A DNA stretch of 55,000 nucleotides, taken from the NCBI RefSeq assembly GCF_002355375.1, contig NZ_AP017312.1, positions 3,712,501 through 3,767,500 on the forward strand, given 5' to 3'. Shown here piece by piece: positions 9,193-18,100 of this stretch. The position numbers and the translations under genes were made by a program. Each line of letters opens with the position of its first letter. Position 1 is the first letter of the stretch. The stretch comes from Aneurinibacillus soli (lineage in GTDB: Bacteria > Bacillota > Bacilli > Aneurinibacillales > Aneurinibacillaceae). The notes beneath the pieces are model-generated. The model saw nothing but the letters and a program-made list of their open reading frames with translations. It was not told the DNA's origin and did no database searches.

Positions 9193-9433
9193 CCTTCTAA
9201 TAACCGAGATAGGAACATTATAAAAATGAAATTCTTCACCTAATCACCGAGAGCGTTTATTTATCGAAATTACTGTCCATAATAATAAACAACAGCAAGT
9301 CCATAATTATCTAAGGACAAGGCCTCACCCAATAATATCAGTCTCGGTAGCTGGGTAGGGTCGGGATAGCTACCCTCACCTAAAACCGAGATACTACAAA
9401 TTGCTTTTGCCTATTTACACCTAGCAACCGAGA
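9193..9433. repeat. Five copies of a 17-bp TCTCGGTT-N2-TAGGTGA motif
   Basis: Read on the minus strand, four copies start with TCTCGGT and continue to TAGGTG or a close variant: 9417-9433, 9376-9391, 9236-9252 and 9193-9209. Neighbouring copies within each pair are 42-43 bases apart. A fifth copy is in the opposite direction (9342-9358, TCTCGGTAGCTGGGTAG). The units are too far apart and too few for a CRISPR array. They lie immediately downstream of the tandem recombinase genes and could be protein-binding sites for them. Confidence 0.6.
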
Positions 9434-9440
9434 AAAGCAG

Positions 9441-9477
9441 CAAAAAATAAATCCCCCGTTTCTCATACGGAGGATTT
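9441..9477 (-). terminator. Terminator of the recombinase pair
   Basis: On the minus strand an 11-bp stem with one mismatch (9467-9477 with 9449-9459, 7-base loop) is followed by ATTTTTTG. The stem overlaps the stop codon of the second recombinase gene. Confidence 0.8.
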
Positions 9478-11035
9478 AGAACAACAACTCAAGTTGTGTC
9501 GTATCAACTTTACGTCTGTCCAGGTCATAACGAGTTTTAAATTCAATGTTATGCTTCTTATCAATTGAAATATATTCAACCAGATGGGTAAGCATTCTTC
9601 GCAATGTAGTCTGATTGATTTCATCACGTGGCTTCAAGATATCCTGGATAATAAATCCCCAGGATTCTGGCTTTAGATCAACTTGTTCAATGGACTGAAT
9701 CCGTTTTGTTTTCGTCTTAATTTGCTTTTCAATCGTTTCAATACGCTTGTTTATATCGCTCCGATACATTGTGATAAGGTTAATCATTTTTTTGCTCTTG
9801 TCATCTGGATTACTTCTCATACGCTCTATAAGTTCAGCTTTAATTCGGTTTAGCTGAATGTTGTATTCACCAAGCTCTTGTTCCAACTTAGAAACCTCGT
9901 CTTTCATTCTTTGTATATCGATTTGGAAGCTCTTTTGGATATGAGAAAAAATATACGAGGCATTAATCCGAATATCATTCAGAATTTTGTCGATAGCGTA
10001 TTCGTGAAAAGAATCGGCTTCAATCTTTAATCTACAAGTTGGGCAAAAGTATATCCGTTTCCCGTACTTCTTTCCGTTATTTCCGGATGAAGTTTGATCT
10101 TTTGGTTTTAACTTTACATTGCATTCTTTACAGATTGCAATATTCGCAAAAAGGTAAGAGGTTTTATATTGCTTGGGAGGAACCTTTCTCTCTCGCCTTT
10201 CACAGTACAGCTTCCAGCAAAGCTCCCATTCTTCTTTTGAAACAATCGATTCAATATATTCAGAGTGAACAATAATCCAGGTCTCTCGGTCAGCGAATGT
10301 TCCTTTTCCGGGTCCTGTTCGTTTACCCCAACTCATATAACCGGCGTAGAAAGGATTGGTTATAATGCTTCGTACTTTTTCTTTTGTCCATTTATCATCG
10401 CTATTTTCTAGAGAAAGAGAATTTGCAATGGATGCAAATCCTTCGTTCTTTTTGTACATATCAAAAATTCGCCGAATGAACTCAGCCTCTTCTTGATAAG
10501 GAGTGAATCGATATTCGTTTTTAAGGTAGCGGTAACCGTATGGAGGATTTCCGCCTGTCCAGTATCCCTTCTTAGCACGCACGATTAACCCTGCTCGCGT
10601 CCTTTTAGAAATTTGGTCTACTTCATATTTGGAGATACCATCCTGGGCAAGCTGGGCGATAATATCTCCTTTTTCATCATAGAGTGTTTCCGTACTGCTG
10701 ATTACAATGGGAATTCCATAGATCCTTATGGTTTCCCGAATGTATTGGTGCTCCAGAGGATGCCGGGCAAGACGATCATTATTATAAACAGCGATAAACT
10801 CAAAGCGGCGCTGCTCCGCATCTGCAAGTAGTTCCATTAGCTGCTTTCTTTGCGTTACTTTATTTTTCTTTGCTGATACTCCAGCATCTAGGTACTCCTT
10901 TTCAATGGTACAGCCATATTTTCGCACCATTTCATAAACAGAAACCTGTTGCATATCCATCTCCTGTTTATTTGTAGAGTGCCTGCCATAAAAAACACCA
11001 CGCATTCCTGGTTTGAGCACAGTAGACAAGTTCAT
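9476..11035 (-). CDS. Large serine recombinase, second gene of a tandem pair
   Basis: A 519-residue recombinase that would cut and rejoin two DNA sites through a serine-DNA bond. The resolvase/invertase catalytic domain (about 12-155) has Ser20 in Tyr-Gly-Arg-His-Ser-Thr and an Asn-Asp-Arg-Leu-Ala-Arg motif. The recombinase domain (165-290) includes Pro-Pro-Tyr-Gly-Tyr-Arg, and a zinc-ribbon follows with Cys-Lys-Glu-Cys and Cys-Pro-Thr-Cys (about 305-340). A long coiled coil (360-450) and a C-terminal tail complete it. Its ATG overlaps the TGA of the preceding recombinase by four bases, so the two are translationally coupled. Paired serine recombinases sometimes act together, as CcrA and CcrB do, so these two may need each other. 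Whether they act on element 1 or on a nested insert is open. Confidence 0.9.
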   Translation of the reverse strand: MNLSTVLKPGMRGVFYGRHSTNKQEMDMQQVSVYEMVRKYGCTIEKEYLDAGVSAKKNKVTQRKQLMELLADAEQRRFEFIAVYNNDRLARHPLEHQYIRETIRIYGIPIVISSTETLYDEKGDIIAQLAQDGISKYEVDQISKRTRAGLIVRAKKGYWTGGNPPYGYRYLKNEYRFTPYQEEAEFIRRIFDMYKKNEGFASIANSLSLENSDDKWTKEKVRSIITNPFYAGYMSWGKRTGPGKGTFADRETWIIVHSEYIESIVSKEEWELCWKLYCERRERKVPPKQYKTSYLFANIAICKECNVKLKPKDQTSSGNNGKKYGKRIYFCPTCRLKIEADSFHEYAIDKILNDIRINASYIFSHIQKSFQIDIQRMKDEVSKLEQELGEYNIQLNRIKAELIERMRSNPDDKSKKMINLITMYRSDINKRIETIEKQIKTKTKRIQSIEQVDLKPESWGFIIQDILKPRDEINQTTLRRMLTHLVEYISIDKKHNIEFKTRYDLDRRKVDTTQLELLF

Positions 11036-12513
11036 GGCGAAACAATCGCCTCCTTGATCTGAAGAAATGGATGCTTAAATCTGATTTCAATATAGAGAGG
11101 ATAAACCATGACCTGATGGATGACATCGGAGAATAGCTCTTTTACTACTTTCTCATCGAGTTCCTGAATATTTTCCTTACTTGCAAAGTGCTCGTCCTGC
11201 TGTTTGATTTTATTTCTGATTTCTTCAAGTTCACCTATACAGAACTGAACACGTTCTTTTAGGCGTTTTTGTTCTGCAAATTTGTCATAACCATTTACGA
11301 GCGCTTGCTCTAGCGATTCTTTTTTAGAAGGGTCCTTTTCACAGAACCATTTTTCTGTTCGAGTAATCAGATGCCTTCTCGTTTCGCTCAATTTGTTTTC
11401 AATGCCGCGTAACTGATCTTCAAGAGCGGTACGGTTGCTCTTTTCAAAACGAACAAACAAATCTTGAAGATGACTGGAAAGCAGCTCTCCAAAAAAGTCA
11501 TAGCATCGATCTAGCATTTGTTGCTCAATATCGGCCTTCTCGAGTTTAATCGCGTTGTGCTTTTTGCAGATGTACCGAGCATTTTTAGCTTTTCCGACAA
11601 GTGGCTGCAACGGAAGAGATTGTTCCTGTCTTTTCGCTTCTTCATGACATTCTCCACAAAATAAAAGCGATTCTAAAGGGAAAAACACTTTCGGACTCGG
11701 TGTTCGATTTTTAGCCTGCTGGACTAATTCCAGTTGATACTGAGCTTTTTCCCAGTCTTCTTCATTAATGACGGCGAGGTGGTCCACTCTTTTTTGTAGC
11801 ATTTCATCCTCATAATTCATTACACGCAACCCCATATAAAGCGGGTTAGTTAAGACACTACGAACACTTTGAGATGTCCATAGCTTGCCATCACGAAGCA
11901 GGTTATTCTCATTCAGTTCTTTGGCGACTTCTCCTGTTGAATGGCCATCATTAAACCGTTCATAAATTGTTTTTACAATAGAGAGTTTTTCTTCATCTCG
12001 GGTAATTTTCTTCGATGCAGAGTTATAAGAGTAGCCGAACGGAAGGGTTCCAATATATTTACCATTTAGGAAATTTGCTTTTGTTCTTGCTCGGATACGC
12101 TCAATAATTTGTTCGCCTTCACGTTGTACCATACCGGCCATGATGTACTCAAATAACTCACCGACTGGAGTGTAATAGATGGGGATTTCATTTTCAGCCG
12201 TGAAAATTACTTGTACATTTTTCTCTTTTAACAGTTCATAAATCTCAAGGTATTCAATCGCTTTTCTCGCCAAGCGATCTCGTTTGAATACAAATAACGT
12301 ACTTACTTTATCATTCCGAATGTCCTGTAAAAGCTTTTTCAATCCGGCACGCTGGACAATTGTCGTTTTTCTGGCTGACACTGCTTTATCTACATACTCT
12401 TCTTCAATGGGGATGACGTGATGAATCGAACTTTCAAATGCCATGTACTGCTGCATATCAATGGAGTTCACCTGAATTTCTGTTGAACTTCTATAGTAGG
12501 CGACAGCTTTCAT
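11032..12513 (-). CDS. Large serine recombinase, first gene of a tandem pair
   Basis: A 493-residue serine recombinase. The catalytic domain (1-145) has Ser10 in Tyr-Tyr-Arg-Ser-Ser-Thr and the Arg-Asp-Arg-Leu-Ala-Arg motif; the recombinase domain begins at Leu-Pro-Phe-Gly-Tyr-Ser. The zinc-binding part is unusual: Cys-Gly-Glu-Cys-His is followed only by a Cys-Lys-Lys-His pair, so the second knuckle may be C-H. A coiled coil spans about 365-445. An AAAGGAGG box lies 6 bases before ATG. The gene is divergent from the XRE regulator and follows a 50-residue gene by about 50 bases. It overlaps the next recombinase by ATGA. All catalytic residues are present, so it looks functional. Confidence 0.9.
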   Translation of the reverse strand: MKAVAYYRSSTEIQVNSIDMQQYMAFESSIHHVIPIEEEYVDKAVSARKTTIVQRAGLKKLLQDIRNDKVSTLFVFKRDRLARKAIEYLEIYELLKEKNVQVIFTAENEIPIYYTPVGELFEYIMAGMVQREGEQIIERIRARTKANFLNGKYIGTLPFGYSYNSASKKITRDEEKLSIVKTIYERFNDGHSTGEVAKELNENNLLRDGKLWTSQSVRSVLTNPLYMGLRVMNYEDEMLQKRVDHLAVINEEDWEKAQYQLELVQQAKNRTPSPKVFFPLESLLFCGECHEEAKRQEQSLPLQPLVGKAKNARYICKKHNAIKLEKADIEQQMLDRCYDFFGELLSSHLQDLFVRFEKSNRTALEDQLRGIENKLSETRRHLITRTEKWFCEKDPSKKESLEQALVNGYDKFAEQKRLKERVQFCIGELEEIRNKIKQQDEHFASKENIQELDEKVVKELFSDVIHQVMVYPLYIEIRFKHPFLQIKEAIVSP

Positions 12514-12563
12514 AGCAACCTCCTTTACTCTGCCTAGTTCATTTTATGTTTGGTCGCTTTTAG

Positions 12564-12716
12564 CTAGTCCACTTTATCAGCCTGTTTTAACAATGTCTGC
12601 TTTATGAGATCGATATAAATTTCAAACCACTTCTGCGCAGCTTCAGGGTCATGTACATAGCTTATGGAACGAACTGTATACGTTGGTGTCTGCTTTTTCT
12701 TGTCTGATTTCTTCAC
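12564..12716 (-). CDS. Small protein preceding the recombinase pair
   Basis: A 50-residue basic protein starting at GTG 12716, with an AAAGGA box 8 bases upstream; a longer frame beginning at 12764 runs into the divergent XRE gene and is less likely. The sequence (MKKSDKKKQTPTYTVRSISY...) has a Lys-rich start and an amphipathic C-terminal helix with Trp-Phe-Glu-Ile-Tyr. It stands 50 bases upstream of two coupled serine recombinase genes and probably shares their transcript. Small basic proteins in such positions can be recombination directionality factors, but nothing in the sequence proves this. Confidence 0.55.
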   Translation of the reverse strand: MKKSDKKKQTPTYTVRSISYVHDPEAAQKWFEIYIDLIKQTLLKQADKVD

Positions 12717-12743
12717 AAAAACTTTCCTTTCAGGAGGGATACG

Positions 12744-13142
12744 ATGATAAACGAATTCGGCCAAAGAGTTCGTACCCTGCGAACTCAGCAGGGGATCGGT
12801 CTGAATGCTTTAGCTAACCGACTCAATGTTTCACCCGCTTATCTCAGTAATTTGGAGAATGGAAAGACGGAGACCGTTCACCTTTCTTTTTTAAATCAAT
12901 TACAGGCAGAACTAAACATAGACGTTTCTACACTGCTGGGATCGATTGATGTGGAAAACAATCAGGACTACGATGAATTCGGTTTTCGTCTTCAACACGC
13001 TAGTCTTGCACTGGACAAGCTGCAAAAACTCAATCCTTCCTTTGCTGAGTACTTGCTTTCCATTATCGAGCGAGGTGTTTCTTTGTTCCCTGCTCAACAA
13101 GATCATTCTTCTCAATTTGAAACACCCCAGGACTATCACTAG
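12744..13142 (+). CDS. XRE-family transcriptional regulator
   Basis: A 132-residue DNA-binding protein. Residues 5-60 form a Cro/CI-type helix-turn-helix: Phe-Gly-Gln-Arg-Val-Arg-Thr-Leu-Arg, Leu-Ala-Asn-Arg-Leu-Asn-Val-Ser-Pro-Ala-Tyr-Leu-Ser-Asn-Leu-Glu-Asn-Gly-Lys. The rest is helical and may allow dimerisation. An AGGAGG box lies 6 bases before ATG. The gene diverges from the small gene and the recombinase pair, with only 27 bases between the two start codons, the classic position of an element repressor acting on the shared intergenic region. Confidence 0.88.
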   Translation: MINEFGQRVRTLRTQQGIGLNALANRLNVSPAYLSNLENGKTETVHLSFLNQLQAELNIDVSTLLGSIDVENNQDYDEFGFRLQHASLALDKLQKLNPSFAEYLLSIIERGVSLFPAQQDHSSQFETPQDYH

Positions 13143-13217
13143 GATTCACTACACGAGAAATTTTATTCATAATAAAAAACAACTGTTTATTCTCATGAAT
13201 AAAACAAACAGAAAAAA

Positions 13218-13253
13218 GAGAGTCTAACCAGCAACGGGTTGGCTCTCTTTTTT
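13218..13253. terminator. Bidirectional terminator between convergent genes
   Basis: GAGAGTCTAACC (13218-13229) pairs imperfectly with 13236-13247 and is followed by six T on the plus strand; six A on the other side give a T run on the minus strand. It serves the XRE gene and overlaps the end of the convergent small gene. Confidence 0.7.
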
Positions 13254-13469
13254 GTCTGTAAATATCACTTTAATTCGACTGGCTTCTGCTTCCCCCAGTT
13301 CATTCTCTAATAAATGTGCTGCCGCCATTTCCTTGCAAGTCTGTTCCCAAAGCAACATTCTTTCTTTAATTCTGCATAAGAGTAATTCGTCTGCTACTTC
13401 GTATATGTTACAGAAGGAAAGCATTTCAGATTCGTCACTAATCGAGAAACGAACTTTTATATCTCCCAT
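13224..13469 (-). CDS. Small protein of unknown function, 81 aa
   Basis: A compact, acidic 81-residue protein starting MGDIKVRFSISDESEMLSFC, with a strong AAGGGGGGG box 6 bases before ATG. A beta-like start is followed by a helical middle (Glu-Arg-Met-Leu-Leu-Trp-Glu-Gln) and a beta-like end. It lies between the XRE regulator and the CisA-like recombinase, divergent from the latter. I do not recognise the family. Size and position would suit an element-specific accessory protein, for example a directionality factor, which is only a suggestion. Confidence 0.6.
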   Translation of the reverse strand: MGDIKVRFSISDESEMLSFCNIYEVADELLLCRIKERMLLWEQTCKEMAAAHLLENELGEAEASRIKVIFTDKKESQPVAG

Positions 13470-13602
13470 GGCTATCCCCCCCTTGTCTACATGCTATGTA
13501 AGAACAATTAAGGGACAACCCTTAAATTTTTCTCATTTCATGTCAAAGGGGAGTGAACCATATACATAGGACAAGAACTCAAAAAAAGCCTGGTGAACTC
13601 AT

Positions 13603-15066
13603 ATGAAACATGAATTTGAACAAGTCAACGAGAAAAGTATCGCCCTATATTGTCGAGTTTCTACAGACGAACAAGCACGAGAAGGCGTTTCCCTTGATGA
13701 ACAGCAGGAGCGACTGAAGGCTTATTGTCGAGCTATGGGATGGAGTACAGAGCCAATTTTGTTTGTGGATGATGGATATTCAGCTAAAAATATGGACCGT
13801 CCTCAATTAAATCGTTTGCTCCAAGCCGTTGAAAAAGGAAGCATATCTCGAATCCTTGTTACGAAGCTTGATCGGTTAAGCAGACGCCTTCTTGACTTGT
13901 TGAAGCTGATTGATGTATTTCAGGAATATGATGTTTCTTTTGCCTCTATAAGTGAATCATTCGATACGAATACTCCATCTGGGCGCCTCACTCTTCAAGT
14001 CTTAGGAGCCGTCGCAGAGTTTGAACGTGAACGTATACGTGAGCGCGTATTTGAAAATATGGTTCACGCAGCAAATCAGGGGAAGTGGCTAACACAAAGC
14101 CCTTATGGTTATCGGTTAGAAAATAAAGAGCTAGTTATTTATGAACCTGAAGCGCAAATTGTCCGTGATGTATATGATATGTACTTGAATCAGGGGATCG
14201 GTTATCGGGGGATTGCTAGGAAACTGAATGATGCTGGCATTCTATCTAAACAAAAAAAGGAATGGTCGCTCCGGGCTATAAAACTGATGCTGACCAATCC
14301 AGCTTATAAAGGAACCCTTGTCTGGAATCGGGTAGATACAAGCAAGTCAAAGCGTAATCTAAAGGATAACAGCGAGTGGGTAGTAGTCGATGATGCACTC
14401 CCAGTTATTATTGATAAGAAGACCTGGGAACGTGTACAGCATCAAACCAATAAAAAACAAATGGCTCCCCGTGCTCAAACAAGTCCACACCTTCTTGGTG
14501 GACTTTTGAAATGTGGGAAATGTGGTTCTGGTATGAGCATTGGCTGGTCGGGATCAAAAAATAAAAGATATCGTGTATATGTTTGCTCTGCCCATAAAAA
14601 TAAAGGTACCTGTACAAGTAAACAATACCGAGCAGACGAAGTCGAAGAATGGTTTAAAGAAGGATTGCAGCAGTTGTTAAATATGATCGGTTATCAATCA
14701 TTTCCTCAGTTGATCCAAAAAGCAACTCAACAAAACGAAGAAAATGTAGAGCAAAAAATTCGTACAGCGAAAAACCGCTACAAACGAAAAGTAGAGGCAT
14801 ACACCGCCGGATTGATTGAACTTGAGGATCTAAATGAGGAAAAACAGCGTTTAGAAAAACTTATAGAGGAAGCAGATCAAAAGAGTTCAGTGTCTCAGAT
14901 AGATATTTCATATGTAGAGAAAATGGTTAAAGAAAAAATTAAAAATGCTCTGGATGCTATTGATATATTACCCGTTCCAGAAGCGAAATCTTTAATCAAA
15001 ACTATCGTTGAAAAAGTAATTATACCAGAGGAAAAAGATATTGAAATCGTTCTACGTATAGATTGA
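13603..15066 (+). CDS. Large serine recombinase, CisA/SpoIVCA-like
   Basis: A 487-residue serine recombinase, close in length to SpoIVCA (500 aa), the enzyme that excises skin in Bacillus subtilis. Ser20 lies in Tyr-Cys-Arg-Val-Ser-Thr-Asp-Glu-Gln, followed by Asp-Asp-Gly-Tyr-Ser-Ala-Lys-Asn, Lys-Leu-Asp-Arg-Leu-Ser-Arg and Ala-Glu-Phe-Glu-Arg-Glu-Arg-Ile. The recombinase domain starts at Ser-Pro-Tyr-Gly-Tyr-Arg (about 170), the zinc ribbon has Cys-Gly-Lys-Cys-Gly (about 305) with downstream Cys residues, and a coiled coil spans 370-430. The ribosome binding site is weak (GGTGA). It is the best single candidate for the recombinase of element 1, but the tandem pair at 9476-12513 is a competitor, and none of the three lies next to the attachment sites. 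Confidence 0.9.
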   Translation: MKHEFEQVNEKSIALYCRVSTDEQAREGVSLDEQQERLKAYCRAMGWSTEPILFVDDGYSAKNMDRPQLNRLLQAVEKGSISRILVTKLDRLSRRLLDLLKLIDVFQEYDVSFASISESFDTNTPSGRLTLQVLGAVAEFERERIRERVFENMVHAANQGKWLTQSPYGYRLENKELVIYEPEAQIVRDVYDMYLNQGIGYRGIARKLNDAGILSKQKKEWSLRAIKLMLTNPAYKGTLVWNRVDTSKSKRNLKDNSEWVVVDDALPVIIDKKTWERVQHQTNKKQMAPRAQTSPHLLGGLLKCGKCGSGMSIGWSGSKNKRYRVYVCSAHKNKGTCTSKQYRADEVEEWFKEGLQQLLNMIGYQSFPQLIQKATQQNEENVEQKIRTAKNRYKRKVEAYTAGLIELEDLNEEKQRLEKLIEEADQKSSVSQIDISYVEKMVKEKIKNALDAIDILPVPEAKSLIKTIVEKVIIPEEKDIEIVLRID

Positions 15067-15096
15067 CCATCTGTTTAATCTCTTCTAACCAAAAAT

Positions 15097-15148
15097 GGAT
15101 ATCCTGCAAGCTGCTCGATTGGTCACTTGCGGATATCCCTTTTGTTTT
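15097..15148. terminator. Terminator between recombinase and NHL-SLH gene
   Basis: GGATATCCTGCAAG (15097-15110) pairs with 15126-15138, with one bulged base, and is followed by CTTTTGTTTT on the plus strand. It ends the recombinase transcript and may also serve the convergent surface-protein gene. Confidence 0.8.
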
Positions 15149-15164
15149 ATTCATATTTAGTTAA

Positions 15165-18100
15165 CTAAATCAACTCAGACTTTTGTAAAAGTCTCTGAAC
15201 AATAGCCGCAACCTCTGCTCTCGAGATAAACTCTTTTGGTGCCAGTTGCTGACCATTTCTACCGGAAACTAGACCTGCTTGCAAGCAATCCGCAATTCCT
15301 TCCTTCGCCCACTCCGACGCCTGTTTCGCATCTATAAATGGACGCAACAGTTCTCCTGCTTCTTTAGGCTGAAGTTTCGCTTGCAGATCGGTGATTTTCA
15401 TCGCTTTGGCGATAATCCCCATCGCCTGCTCCCGTGTAATCTTGTCATTTGGACGGAATGTGCCATCTTCAAACCCACGGATTAGATTGTTTTTATACGC
15501 GATTTGCACCGCGCTGCTGTACCAATCTGCTGCTTTTACATCCGTAAATGGCACAACACCATCCTCTTGCTTAATCCCTAACCCACGGACCATGATTGCC
15601 GCAAACTCTGCGCGCGTAATATCCTGGTCCGGATTGAATAGATCATGACCAATTCCGCTAATTACCATCCGTGAACCCATGTCATTCACCGCATTCTTCG
15701 CCCAGTGGTGCTCTACATCTTTAAACTCGAGAGGATGCCAGACAACCGAATACGTACTGTTCGTTAAACTATTGATTTTTACAAAATACTTCCCATCAAT
15801 CATAACCACTTTAGTCGGTACATGACGAACAGTTCCATCTGGGTCAACGACAACGCCTGTTGTAATCTTGTTCGGATCTACTCCGTCTGGAATGGCAATG
15901 GTTCTTTCTACGTATGTGTTAAATTTGGAAACATCAATCGTTTTATCTCCATATGTCCCTGTTACTGTGAAATTGACTGGTGGGGCTACGATTGTAAATT
16001 CACCTTTTGCTGCTGAATTTTCCACGATCTTCACTGTTTCTGCTGGCGGCTTGGAAATCTCGATGTGAACTTTAATATCCTGAAGATTTACTCTCGTTCC
16101 AAGCTGATCTGAGATGGCATTAATATTAATCTGCTGTGCCGGTAACCTATAGGAGACATTCTCTGTTTTAATTTCGACAACAGCCTGCTTTTGTTCCATG
16201 TTTTTGACTATCTGGCCGTTCAATTCGCCAACCACGATATCCGATTTTGTATTTATCGGAATTGTAATTACCGCATGTTGCCCATCAGCTACAAGTTTCT
16301 CTCCAATCTTCTTTTCATCAACGGCAACGGTAGTTACTGTTCGATCATTCACCTTTGCTGTTACTGCTGTTCCAGCACTTTCAACCTTCCCATTGAACAG
16401 AACTTCAACCCCAGTATTTGATGTGCTTGGTGATGGAGATTGTGCAGATGTACTGCTGCTTCCTCCACCTCCGCCACCACTTAAAGTCGCTGCATTTACT
16501 ACTACACTTATACTCGCAGTCTTGCTTTGCGTATTCGTCACCCCGTTGGGGAGAGTGAGTATTCCCGTTACCGTAAAGCTTTGGGTTCCGGTGTTTGCTG
16601 GATTATAGCTTGCGTTAGCTACATCCCATGTTACGTTCACATTGATCTTGCTGTTATCCTCTAACGTTACTTCTACCTGGGGCGGTAATCCCAATGCGGC
16701 TGCCGTCTTCGCTGTTCCATTTGTCACACCTGTTTTCGCCGTCGGATTTGTTACATCTGTAATATTCTTCACGACTGCCGATGCCGCATCCACGCTTACA
16801 TTTATACTCGCAGTCTTGTTTTGTGTATTTGTCACCCCGTTGGGGAGAGTGAGTGTTCCCGTTACCGTAAAACTTTGAGCTCCGATATTTGTTGGATCAT
16901 AGCTTGCGTTAGCTACATCCCATGTTACGTTCACATTGATTTTGCTGTTATCTTCTAACGTTACTTCTACCTGGGACGGTAATCCCAATGCGGCTGCCGT
17001 CTTCGCTGTTCCATTTGCCACACCTGTTTTCGCCGTCGGATTTGTTACATCTGTAATATTCTTCACGACTGCCGATGCCGCATCCACGCTTACATTTATA
17101 CTCGCAGTCTTGTTTTGTGTATTTGTCACCCCGTTGGGGAGAGTGAGTGTTCCCGTTACCGTAAAACTTTGAGCTCCGGTATTTGTTGGATCATAGCTTG
17201 CATTAGCTACATCCCATGTTACGTTCACATTGATTTTGCTGTTATCCTCTAACGTTACTTCTATCTGGGACGGTAATCCCAATGCGGCTGCCGTCTTTGC
17301 TGTTCCGTTTGCCACACCTGTTTTCGCTGTCGGATTTGTTACATCTGTAATATTCTTCACGACTACCGATGCCGCATCCACGCTTACATTTATACTCGCA
17401 GTCTTGTTTTGTGTATTTGTCACCCCGTTGGGGAGAGTGAGTGTTCCCGTTACCGTAAAACTTTGAGCTCCGGTATTTGTTGGATCATAGCTTGCGTTAG
17501 CTACATCCCATGTTACGTTCACATTGATTTTGCTGTTATCCTCTAACGTTACTTCTATCTGGGACGGTAATCCCAATGCGGCTGCCGTCTTTGCTGTTCC
17601 GTTTGCCACACCTGTTTTCGCTGTCGGATTTGTTACTGATTGAATATTTTTTATGATAACAAATTTTTGTACATTCGCACGAGTACCATCTACGACGTAT
17701 ATATTTCCTGAATGGTCAATAGCTACGTCTGTTGGATTGGTAAACGTCGTATCATCCGATGAATTAAAAGGGGTTCCAAACGCATACTGAAAGTCTCCAG
17801 TAGAGCTAAACACTTGAATCGGTAAATTACCATTATAATCGGTTATATATACGTTATCATCAGAATCTATTCCAAGACCGTTTGGATATTTAAATTTTCC
17901 GTTTCCCGTACCTTCTGATCCCCACGTCGTAATTACATTACCATCAGAATCAAATTTTTTAACACATTTGTCTCCGCTATCAGTCACATATAAGTTATTC
18001 TGTGAATCGATCGCGATATCTATAGCTTGATTTAAAGGTGCATTAGACCAATTAGTGTTATCTATTAATTGTAAATTAGAATCATATTTAGTAATACCAA

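Larger units (their letters stand above)
8753..9448. other. Gene-free tract with iterated motif and hairpin
   Basis: Nearly 700 bases without a credible gene between the TIR gene and the serine recombinase pair. It must hold the TIR promoter at its left end. The right half contains five copies of a 17-bp motif (9193-9433, listed separately) and a perfect hairpin (9114-9143). It is moderately AT-rich. It could be a recombinase-binding or regulatory region, or a decayed gene. Confidence 0.6.

Noticed and set aside
9193-9433. CRISPR array
   Set aside because: Repeats are 17 bp, imperfect, unevenly spaced and one is inverted; no cas genes are nearby.
15279-17466. Plus-strand open frames opposite the NHL-SLH gene, including three of 78 aa spaced by 294 bp
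   Set aside because: They are antisense shadows of the tandem Ig-like repeats and have no ribosome binding sites.
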